Shown piece after piece: positions 1 through 8,325 of a DNA stretch of 49,414 nt (positions are counted from its first letter, which is position 1; the number at the start of each line of letters is the position of its first letter). Origin of the DNA: an uncultured Methylocystaceae bacterium (lineage in GTDB: Bacteria; Pseudomonadota; Alphaproteobacteria; Rhizobiales; Beijerinckiaceae); NCBI GenBank assembly GCA_903870245.1, contig CAIQCB010000036.1, forward strand, positions 1 through 49,414. The letters are read 5' to 3'. The translations under genes and the position numbers were made by a program. Below the pieces are notes generated by a model, which saw only the letters and a list, made by a program, of their open reading frames with translations, had not been told where the DNA came from and did no database searches.

Positions 1-66
1 CCCAGATTTCCTCGGGTTTTTTGCGCGGTTTCCTGCAAGAGAGAACTCTTGAGGAGGCACCGCCGG

Positions 67-140
67 TGGGCCGGGAGGGACTCGAACCCCCAACCAAGCC
101 GTTATGAGCGGCCGGCTCTAACCAATTGAGCTACCGGCCC
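67..140 (-). tRNA. tRNA-Ile2 (anticodon CAU, lysidine type)
   Basis: A full cloverleaf reads on the minus strand. The acceptor stem is GGGCCGG/CCGGCCC, the D-stem GCTC/GAGC, the anticodon stem GGCCG/CGGCT with loop CTCATAA, and the T-arm has TTCGAGT. The discriminator is A, and the 3' CCA is not fully encoded because the next bases are CCG. A CAU anticodon could mean Met or Ile2. C4-G69 and C5-G68 in the acceptor stem and the overall sequence fit the Ile2 isoacceptor, whose C34 is changed to lysidine by TilS so that it reads AUA codons. Elongator Met is the alternative. Confidence 0.88.
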
Positions 141-386
141 CGCCGCCTCGCGGGGTCTGGCGTTCCTACACGCTTCGCGACGGGTCCGGCAATATTTTTC
201 CGCATTTTTTCCGCCCGCCTCCCCGCGCGGCGATCCCGACTGCCAACGCTGCTTCCCTGCCCCCCCTCAGGAACAGGCTTCGCAGCTGATAGCTTCGGGT
301 CTAAACAGTTCCAGACCAGATCGTCCCTTGCAGGGCGGCGCCTGTGGCTGGATGAGAGGGAGGACGCTTTGGGACAGGCTGAGGCG

Positions 387-1052
387 ATGACGGAGGACGC
401 CCAACGGGCGGCGATCGTGGCGGCGGCGCGGGAGCTGGCGCGGCTGGGGCTTAATCATGGCGCGACCGGCAATCTCTCCCTGCGTTCAGGCGATGCAGCC
501 CTGGTGACGCCCAGCGGCCTGACCGCCGACGCGCTTACTCCCGAAAGCATTGCGCGCATGCCGCTCACAGGCTCCGGCGATCATGTTGAAGCGGTCTGGG
601 AGGGGCCTTTGCCGCCCTCCAGCGAATGGCGTTTCCATATCGATATTCTGCGCGCCCGACCGGAGGCGAACGCCGTCATCCATACCCATTCGCCCTACGC
701 CACGACGCTCGCCGCGATGCGTCGCGACATTCCTGCTGTTCATTATATGATCGCCGCCTTTGGCGGGCCGAGTGTGCGCTGCGTTGATTACGCTTCCTAC
801 GGGACGCCTGAGCTGTCGCGGCTCGCCCTTGAGGGGCTTGAGGGGCGCGCCGGCGTGCTGCTCGCCAATCACGGAGCCATCGTCATTGGCGCCGATCTGC
901 GCCGGGCGCTGTGGCGGGCGGTCGAGCTCGAGGATCTCGCCAGACTTTACTATCTTTCGCTGGTCGCCGGCGGCGCGGCGATCCTCGACGACGACGAAAT
1001 CATGCGCACCGTCGCGCGCTTCAACCATTACGGACCGCGCGACGACGCCTGA
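387..1052 (+). CDS. class II aldolase/adducin family protein (fuculose-phosphate-aldolase-like)
   Basis: This 221-residue zinc-dependent class II aldolase has the usual family length. The metal-binding HTHSPYA motif, a downstream NHGAI histidine and a glutamate in the SSEWRFH segment are all visible, as in fuculose-1-phosphate aldolase. ATG 387 is the conventional start. An in-frame TTG at 369 has a better-placed GGGAGG six bases upstream and would add six residues. The gene converges on mtnA with a 9-bp gap. Aldolases of this type (Ald2) cleave 5-(methylthio)ribulose-1-phosphate or 5-deoxyribulose-1-phosphate made by MtnA in the known DHAP shunts, so that role is inferred here. The substrate cannot be read from the sequence. 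Confidence 0.85.
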   Translation: MTEDAQRAAIVAAARELARLGLNHGATGNLSLRSGDAALVTPSGLTADALTPESIARMPLTGSGDHVEAVWEGPLPPSSEWRFHIDILRARPEANAVIHTHSPYATTLAAMRRDIPAVHYMIAAFGGPSVRCVDYASYGTPELSRLALEGLEGRAGVLLANHGAIVIGADLRRALWRAVELEDLARLYYLSLVAGGAAILDDDEIMRTVARFNHYGPRDDA

Positions 1053-1061
1053 GCCTGTCCT

Positions 1062-2153
<1,092 letters not shown>

Positions 2154-2266
2154 GGGCTTTTTCCTTCCAGGCGGGTTCCTTTGTCAACAGGCTGCGCCCT
2201 TGTGCCCTGTGGCCCGAAACTTGTAAATCGGGCGAGGGTCGGGCCGAGCCTAACAGGAGAGTGTCG

Positions 2267-3019
2267 TTGACATATTGCTGCGGAATACTGGTGCGCGAGG
2301 GGCTGGTGATGGTGGCCGACACGCGCACCAACGCGGGTCTCGACAATATCTCGACCTTCCGGAAGCTGCATGTCTTCGAGCGTCCCGGCGAGCGCGCGCT
2401 GATTGTCGCCAGCGCCGGCAATCTGTCGGTCACCCAAGGCGTTCTTCATTACCTTGCAGACGGACTCGAGAACCCTGAGACCGGGGTTAACGAGACCATT
2501 TACGATTGCGCCAATCTAATGAAGGCGGCGCATTTTATCGGCCGCGCGGTGCGGCGGGCCCGCATCGAGGCGTTCGATCCGGACGTTCAATCCGCAGGCG
2601 TGAATTTCGACGTGTCCCTGTTGCTGGGCGGGCAGATCGGCGCTGCGTCGCCGCGTTTATTTATGATCTACACCGCCGGCAATTGCATTGAATGCACGAC
2701 AGACACCAATTACCTGCAAATCGGCGAACACAAATACGGCAAACCGATTCTCGACCGCGCCGTCAACTACGACACCAGCATCAATGAGGCGTTGAAAATC
2801 GCGCTGATCTCGATGGACTCCACCATCCGCTCCAATTTATCCGTTGGACCGCCGATCGATATCGTTCTTCTCCGGCGCGACGCGTTGCGGCTGGACGTAT
2901 CGACCCGTATCGAGGCGAACGATCCCTATTTCCGCGATCTGCGCGAGCGCTGGTCTAAAGCCCTGCGCGAAGCGCACATGGCCATTCCCGCGCCGCCCTA
3001 CGGCGACCGCGCGCCGTGA
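2267..3019 (+). CDS. Anbu, proteasome-like ancestral beta-subunit peptidase
   Basis: The product is a 250-residue Ntn-hydrolase of the Anbu family, related to HslV and proteasome beta subunits. I chose TTG 2267 because AGGAGA lies six bases upstream and because the chain then begins M-T-Y-C-C-G. Met removal would expose the catalytic threonine, as the family needs. GTG 2261 would place the ribosome-binding site flush against the start and put two extra residues before the threonine. Asp17 (ADTRTNAG) and Lys32 of FRK, counted from the threonine, match the family active site. Anbu genes usually sit with transglutaminase-like, alpha-E and ATP-grasp genes, which are absent here. The end overlaps the next gene by four bases. 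Confidence 0.9.
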   Translation: MTYCCGILVREGLVMVADTRTNAGLDNISTFRKLHVFERPGERALIVASAGNLSVTQGVLHYLADGLENPETGVNETIYDCANLMKAAHFIGRAVRRARIEAFDPDVQSAGVNFDVSLLLGGQIGAASPRLFMIYTAGNCIECTTDTNYLQIGEHKYGKPILDRAVNYDTSINEALKIALISMDSTIRSNLSVGPPIDIVLLRRDALRLDVSTRIEANDPYFRDLRERWSKALREAHMAIPAPPYGDRAP

Positions 3020-3984
3020 CGGAAATCCTGCCAGCCGACGGCCGGGCGATCGTCCGGGCCGTCGAGATTCTGGCCGCCGGCGGGCTGGTCGCCTTTCCCA
3101 CAGAGACGGTTTACGGCCTGGGCGCCGACGCCGGCAATCCCTTGGCTGTGGCGCGCATCTACGCCGCCAAGGGTCGCCCGGGCTTCAACCCGCTCATTGC
3201 GCATGTTGCGGATCTCGCGGCCGCGCAGCGCGAGGCGGAACTGTCGCCGATGGCGCAAAGACTCGCGGCGCGTTTCTGGCCAGGCCCTCTGACCCTCGTG
3301 GCGCCAGTGGTCGCGACATTCGGCGCAAAGTCGGGCGTCTGTGATCTGGCGCGGGCCGGACTGGCGAGCGTCGCTCTGCGCGCGCCGGCGCATCCGGTGG
3401 CGCAGGCGTTACTCGTCGCCTTCGGGCGTCCCATTGCGGCCCCGTCGGCTAATCGTTCAGGCCATGTCAGCCCGGTGACGGCGGAACATGTCGCCGCCGA
3501 TCTATCCGGCAAGGTCGATCTGATCCTTGATGGCGGCCGGACTCCTGCTGGCCTCGAATCGACCATTGTTTCCTTCATTAGCCCGGCGCCGGCGTTGTTG
3601 CGGCCCGGCATGCTGCCGCGAGAGGAAATCGAAGCGGCGCTGAGAGACAAACTGGCGGCGCCTGACGACGACGCCGTGGTCGCGCCGGGCATGACCACCG
3701 CTCATTATGCGCCAGCCGCGCGGCTGAGGCTCGCAGCGCAAGGGCTGGAGAAAGACGAATATGGACTGGATTTCGGCGGCCAACTTGCCGCGTATGGGTC
3801 AGTTAACCGGATCGTCGCCGATTTGTCGCCCGAAGGCGACATGATTGAGGCGGCGGCCAATCTGTTCGCCGCCCTGCGCGACATTGATGCGCGCGGTCTG
3901 GCTAATATCGCTGTCGCGCCCATCCCCACGGAGGGGATAGGCGAGGCGATCAACGATCGCTTGCGCCGCGCCGCCGCAAGGTAA
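3016..3984 (+). CDS. L-threonylcarbamoyladenylate synthase (TsaC/Sua5 family)
   Basis: This 322-residue Sua5-type protein makes threonylcarbamoyl-AMP from threonine, bicarbonate and ATP, the first step of the t6A37 modification of ANN-decoding tRNAs. The YrdC domain (about residues 15-205) shows VAFPTETVYGLGADA, KGRPGFNPL and APSANRSGHVSP. It is followed by the C-terminal Sua5 domain (about 215-320, beginning near APGMTTAHYAP). The length distinguishes Sua5 from the short TsaC form. The GTG start lies within the stop of the Anbu gene (GTGA), which indicates translational coupling. A functional link to Anbu is not known. Confidence 0.94.
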   Translation: MTEILPADGRAIVRAVEILAAGGLVAFPTETVYGLGADAGNPLAVARIYAAKGRPGFNPLIAHVADLAAAQREAELSPMAQRLAARFWPGPLTLVAPVVATFGAKSGVCDLARAGLASVALRAPAHPVAQALLVAFGRPIAAPSANRSGHVSPVTAEHVAADLSGKVDLILDGGRTPAGLESTIVSFISPAPALLRPGMLPREEIEAALRDKLAAPDDDAVVAPGMTTAHYAPAARLRLAAQGLEKDEYGLDFGGQLAAYGSVNRIVADLSPEGDMIEAAANLFAALRDIDARGLANIAVAPIPTEGIGEAINDRLRRAAAR

Positions 3985-4092
3985 GGGCGCTGCGATCGGG
4001 CGACGCCTGCGATAAAGTTGCACAAAAGGCTAAAACCGATTCGGTGGAGGCCTGCGCCTGTCCAAACTCATGCCACTGCCGCTGGGAGAATC

Positions 4093-5736
4093 ATGACCGA
4101 CGTCGTCGCCGCCGCCTTCGCCGCCCTGCGCGCCCACGCCCAGTCACTCGTCGGGCGACGGACTCTCGATCTGTTTGCGCAAGACCCCAATCGTTTCGCA
4201 GAGTTCAGCGTCGCGCTTGACGACGACTTCCTGTTCGATTTTTCAAAGCACAAGCTGACAGGCGAGACGCTGTCGCTGCTGCGACGACTCGCCGAAGCGC
4301 GCGGCCTTGAGGCGCGCCGTGACGCGCTGTTTGCCGGCGACGCCATTAATATCACCGAGAACCGCGCCGCGATGCACATGGCCCTGCGCGATCTCTCCGG
4401 TCGGCCTATTCGGGTCGGCCAAGAAAATGTGCGACAGATGGTCGAGACCGAGCGCGAAAAGGTCTACCGCTTCGCCCGCGCCGTACGCGATGGCGAGGCG
4501 CGGGGCGCCACCGGCCATTCCTTCACTGATGTTGTGAATATCGGCATCGGCGGCTCGGATCTCGGCCCGGCGATGGCGACGCGCGCCCTGTCGCCCTATC
4601 GCGGCGAGGGACCGCAGGCGCATTTCGTCTCCAACGTCGACGGCGCAGATCTCGCAGACACGCTCGCGGCGCTCGATCTTGCGCGCACTTTGTTTATCGT
4701 CTCCTCGAAAACCTTCACGACGCAGGAGACTATGGCGAACGCCGCCAGCGCTCGGGCGCGAATCGTCGCCGCGCTCGGCGAGCGCGCCGTGGAGAAGCAT
4801 TTCGCGGCCGTCTCAACCCGTCTCGACAAGGTTGTGGAATTCGGCGTTGATCCGTCGCGCGTCTTTGGTTTCTGGGATTGGGTGGGCGGACGCTATTCGC
4901 TGTGGTCGTCGATCGGACTGGCTCTGGCGATCTTTATCGGACCGGACCATTTTACGGCGTTTTTGCAGGGCGGCCAGGATATCGACGAACATTTCCGCGA
5001 TGCGCCTTTCGCCAAAAACATCCCCATTTTGATGGGGATGCTCGGCGTATGGCATCGCAACATCAAAGCGCGCGGCGCTCATGCCGTAATTCCCTATGAC
5101 CAGCGTCTTTCACGTTTTCCGGCCTATTTGCAGCAACTCGACATGGAGTCGAATGGCAAGGCGGTGACGCGCAGCGGCGCGCAGGTCGACGAAGCGACCG
5201 GCCCGGTAATTTTCGGAGAGCCGGGCACCAATGGCCAGCACGCGTTTTTCCAGCTTCTGCATCAGGGCGTCGACGTAATCCCGATCGATTTTCTCGTCGC
5301 CGCGCAACCGACTGCGGCCGACGCGCATCATCACGCCCTGTTATTCTCGAATTGTCTGGCGCAGTCCGAGGCTTTCATGCGCGGCCGCACCCTCGCAGAG
5401 GCGCAGGCGCAATTACGCGCCGCAGGCATGAACGAGGAAGAGATCGACGAGCTCGCGCCGCACAAGGTTTTTTCCGGCGACCGTCCCTCCAGCGTCTTCC
5501 TCTACAAAAGCCTTGATCCGCGCACTCTGGGCCGCCTTGTCGCGCTTTACGAACATAAGGTGTTCGTGCAGGCTGCGATCTGGGACATCAATCCTTTCGA
5601 TCAATGGGGCGTTGAACTGGGCAAGGAGCTGGCCAATCGACTGTCGCCCATCGTCGCCGACGCGCAATCATCGACTGCGGAACTTGACGGCTCCACTGCC
5701 GGTCTCATCGCCTGGCGGCGTGCGCAAATAGCCTGA
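4093..5736 (+). CDS. pgi: glucose-6-phosphate isomerase
   Basis: The 547-residue protein is a full-length bacterial phosphoglucose isomerase, which interconverts glucose-6-phosphate and fructose-6-phosphate in the cytoplasm. Motifs include NIGIGGSDLGP, the SNVDGAD segment, SSKTFTTQETM for phosphate binding, ESNGK, and the signature GVELGKELANRL near the C-terminus. ATG 4093 is preceded by GGGAGA. The reading frame is open upstream to 4018, but that extension is not conserved-looking and has no ribosome-binding site. The stop lies three bases from the stop of the convergent methyltransferase gene. Confidence 0.96.
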   Translation: MTDVVAAAFAALRAHAQSLVGRRTLDLFAQDPNRFAEFSVALDDDFLFDFSKHKLTGETLSLLRRLAEARGLEARRDALFAGDAINITENRAAMHMALRDLSGRPIRVGQENVRQMVETEREKVYRFARAVRDGEARGATGHSFTDVVNIGIGGSDLGPAMATRALSPYRGEGPQAHFVSNVDGADLADTLAALDLARTLFIVSSKTFTTQETMANAASARARIVAALGERAVEKHFAAVSTRLDKVVEFGVDPSRVFGFWDWVGGRYSLWSSIGLALAIFIGPDHFTAFLQGGQDIDEHFRDAPFAKNIPILMGMLGVWHRNIKARGAHAVIPYDQRLSRFPAYLQQLDMESNGKAVTRSGAQVDEATGPVIFGEPGTNGQHAFFQLLHQGVDVIPIDFLVAAQPTAADAHHHALLFSNCLAQSEAFMRGRTLAEAQAQLRAAGMNEEEIDELAPHKVFSGDRPSSVFLYKSLDPRTLGRLVALYEHKVFVQAAIWDINPFDQWGVELGKELANRLSPIVADAQSSTAELDGSTAGLIAWRRAQIA

Positions 5737-5739
5737 TCG

Positions 5740-6861
5740 CTAGACGGCGCGAGCGACCAGGATGCTGGCGAGCGTCGGCAGGGCGTTGTCAAGGAGACGA
5801 AACTGTCCGAAACCCGCTGACCGCAGCAAGGCCTCAATCTCCCCGACGCGACGCGGCTCGCCGCGCCCCATGGCCAGCGTGTAGAAGCCATAATAGGCGT
5901 CGAGCGTCTCAGCGCCTTTGACTCCCGACATCGCCTCGATAATCAACAGTGTCGCGCCTGGATCGAGCGCCCGACGAACATTGCGCAGCAACGCCAACGC
6001 CGTCTCGTCGTCATGATCGTGAACGATACGGATCAGCGTGACCACATCGGCGCCGCGCGGGAGAGGATCGCGCAAGAAATCGCCGCCATGGATTTCTGCG
6101 CGCGACAGGCAACCGGCGGTCTCCAGTCGCTTCGCGGCGCGATCAGCCACCGCCGGCAGATCGAACAGGCATAGGCGCAGTTCGGGCGCGCGCTCCGCCG
6201 CCGCAGCCAAAAATACGCCCTCGCCTCCGCCGACATCCATTAACCGGTGGTGGCGGGAGACGTCGTAGGCGTCGAGCGCCTCCTCAGCGACCATTGGCTG
6301 CGACGCGGCCATCAATGCGCTATAGGGCGCGACCTGCTCCGGCGACAACGCCCCGGGCCCATCACTGTCGGAGTAGGGCCAGTAATCGGCCAGCGACGCT
6401 CGGCGCTCGCCCTTAAGCAACGCTACAGGATCGATGAGGTCGGCGTATAGCAAAGGCTGATGCTGGACGAGCGACAGCGCGGCGCGATTGCCGGCGAAGC
6501 CGGCGCCCAACTGGCTAAGACCCCATCGCTCTCCGGTCCGCCGTTCGAACAGATCGAGTGCGGCGCCGGCGGCGAGCAGACGACGGGTCGCCGCCGGCGA
6601 CAGCCCGATACGCTCGGACAATGCCTCAGTGCTGCATGGCTCGGCCAGCAGGCGCTCGAACACGCCAAGCCGGACACAAGCGAACAGCACTTGCGAATAA
6701 ACGAAGCCGGCCGTGAGATCGAGGCCCGCGCGGGCGCGCCGCCGGGCGATCGGACGGGTGAGCGGATTGGCCCGCGACCAGCGCTGAAACGCCGGGCTGG
6801 CGATCAGCCGATCGCGACGCGCGCGTAAATCATCGAGCCAGCGCGCGAAAAAAACCGCCAT
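5740..6861 (-). CDS. CrtF-like SAM-dependent O-methyltransferase
   Basis: The 373-residue protein has the layout of plant-type and carotenoid O-methyltransferases. It has an N-terminal dimerisation/winged-helix part (about residues 50-150, GFVYSQVLFACVRLGVFE) and a C-terminal Rossmann SAM domain with LMDVGGGEGVFL and the DVVTLIRIVHDHDD segment. The closest recognisable relatives are demethylspheroidene/hydroxyneurosporene O-methyltransferases (CrtF). ATG 6861 has a strong AGGAGGT seven bases upstream. No other carotenoid or photosynthesis gene is in the window, so the substrate is uncertain, and a different hydroxylated acceptor is possible. Confidence 0.8.
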   Translation of the reverse strand: MAVFFARWLDDLRARRDRLIASPAFQRWSRANPLTRPIARRRARAGLDLTAGFVYSQVLFACVRLGVFERLLAEPCSTEALSERIGLSPAATRRLLAAGAALDLFERRTGERWGLSQLGAGFAGNRAALSLVQHQPLLYADLIDPVALLKGERRASLADYWPYSDSDGPGALSPEQVAPYSALMAASQPMVAEEALDAYDVSRHHRLMDVGGGEGVFLAAAAERAPELRLCLFDLPAVADRAAKRLETAGCLSRAEIHGGDFLRDPLPRGADVVTLIRIVHDHDDETALALLRNVRRALDPGATLLIIEAMSGVKGAETLDAYYGFYTLAMGRGEPRRVGEIEALLRSAGFGQFRLLDNALPTLASILVARAV

Positions 6862-6993
6862 CAGCACCTCCTGAGTCTTTATCACCCATCGCATAGCATA
6901 CATGCCCCGGACACATGCCGCGCACACACGCCATCGCCGCCGTTGCAGGAAACCGGCGCATCCTGTAAACAGGTCTGGCGCAGTCGCGCCGAA

Positions 6994-7070
6994 GCGCCCG
7001 TAGCTCAGCTGGATAGAGTGCTGCCCTCCGAAGGCAGAGGTCGCACGTTCGAATCGTGCCGGGCGCGCCA
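6994..7070 (+). tRNA. tRNA-Arg (anticodon CCG)
   Basis: A complete cloverleaf is visible with acceptor stem GCGCCCG/CGGGCGC, D-stem GCTC/GAGT, anticodon stem CTGCC/GGCAG around loop CTCCGAA (anticodon CCG) and T-loop TTCGAAT. The discriminator is G and the 3' CCA is encoded. It reads CGG arginine codons. No duplicate of its 3' end was found elsewhere in the window, so there is no sign that it serves as an integration site here. Confidence 0.95.
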
Positions 7071-7254
7071 CTTATTTTAATGATCAAAAAACGATTTCAT
7101 TCTCTCCCCTACTGGGTTTGTGCTTCCGCCAAAACAAAGCGTTCCATCGCTGTTAGCGGCTGAGAGTCTCTAGCGTCCACGATGTCACAATTGGAGAAGA
7201 CAACAATCGCATGATAAAAATTTCATGGATCAAAAATGTAATTTGGAACTTAAT

Positions 7255-8118
7255 TTAAAGATTTGCCGCAAAGTGATCCAGATTTACGCGACCGAATGGC
7301 ACGATTTTATTCTGCGCGTCATGGCCAATGTCGGCGCGGCCGAGATAGGGAATGCCGGCGACGGAACACCAGTGCTGTGCGATTTCCTCGGGTGAAAGGA
7401 CGAAGTCGGGTTCGTTCGGGATGATGTTGCTACAACGACCCAGCCTTAATCCAGCGGATTTTTGAAAAGTCTTCGTGTGGGCCAATTGGCACAAACCCCG
7501 GTCGATGCGGTATAGCGGCTCCGATACTTCCTCGATCAGAACCACGTGATCTGTGAGATCCGGCTCCCATACGGTTCCTATCAGATGGCACAGGACCGTG
7601 AGGTTGAAAGCAATCGACAACGAGGCCCGGCAAACCCCTTCTTCTATCGTTTCCGCAGATTGCTCCACGAGCCATCGCAAAGCGCGTTCAACAGCCTCTT
7701 CGCCGTTGTCTCGCCGCAAGTCCTGGACCATGGGTCCATGCGCAATTCGCCGCCCCCCGAATTTATACAGACCCGCTAGGAGAACCCCGACATCGCTGTA
7801 GCCGAGATAGGATTTTTGTAGCCCATGAGCCCCGAGGCCGGCCAGGACTGTCGCCGCAATTCGTGCGGAACCATAACCTCCCCGTCCAAACCAGATCGAG
7901 TCGATGTCGTCGTTTTGCGCGTAGTCCAGAAATGCTTGCGCCCGTGTGGCGTCATCGCTGGAAAAATGGCCATGCTTTCCAAAACATGCGGGGTGAAAGC
8001 GGAGTTCTACGTCACGGCCGTATAGTTTTCCAGCCAGGTCGCAAACCGGGCTGACGATCAACGGATCCATTTGCCCGGCGGATGCAACCACGCCGATTTT
8101 GAAACTTCGCCCGGACAT
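7255..8118 (-). CDS. LD-carboxypeptidase, S66 family (LdcA-like)
   Basis: This 287-residue serine peptidase belongs to family S66, whose members remove the terminal D-Ala from murein tetrapeptides during peptidoglycan recycling. The fold starts with KIGVVASAG. WFGRGGYGSARI and the nucleophile motif LGYSD (Ser) are present, followed by the glutamate in VVLIEEVSEP and the histidine in DIGHDAQN, completing a Ser-Glu-His triad. ATG 8118 has GGAG five bases upstream. An in-frame GTG at 8124 is the alternative. MccF-type immunity proteins share the family, but the RGGYGxxR motif favours LdcA. No signal peptide is seen. Confidence 0.88.
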   Translation of the reverse strand: MSGRSFKIGVVASAGQMDPLIVSPVCDLAGKLYGRDVELRFHPACFGKHGHFSSDDATRAQAFLDYAQNDDIDSIWFGRGGYGSARIAATVLAGLGAHGLQKSYLGYSDVGVLLAGLYKFGGRRIAHGPMVQDLRRDNGEEAVERALRWLVEQSAETIEEGVCRASLSIAFNLTVLCHLIGTVWEPDLTDHVVLIEEVSEPLYRIDRGLCQLAHTKTFQKSAGLRLGRCSNIIPNEPDFVLSPEEIAQHWCSVAGIPYLGRADIGHDAQNKIVPFGRVNLDHFAANL

Positions 8119-8325
8119 CTTCACTCCATCGGATTATTTGCCGCTGCGCGCGCAACCTGAAGCACAGGTCGCGCGCCCCGGCAGCCCGAATGGGGACAGG
8201 TGGCGACGCATCGGCCGCCCGACAGTCGAGATTGCGAAGGGGCTTCGGCCAGTCGCCTCGCCAGGGCGGTTTAGACCCGGGCCCGTAAGTGAACCGCGCT
8301 GTGCATCGGCAATTGTCCGGCTCCG

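Noticed and set aside
6994-7260. tRNA-Arg as the edge of an integrated element
   Set aside because: No second copy of the tRNA 3' end, no integrase and no phage gene are visible nearby, so there is no evidence for an attachment site.
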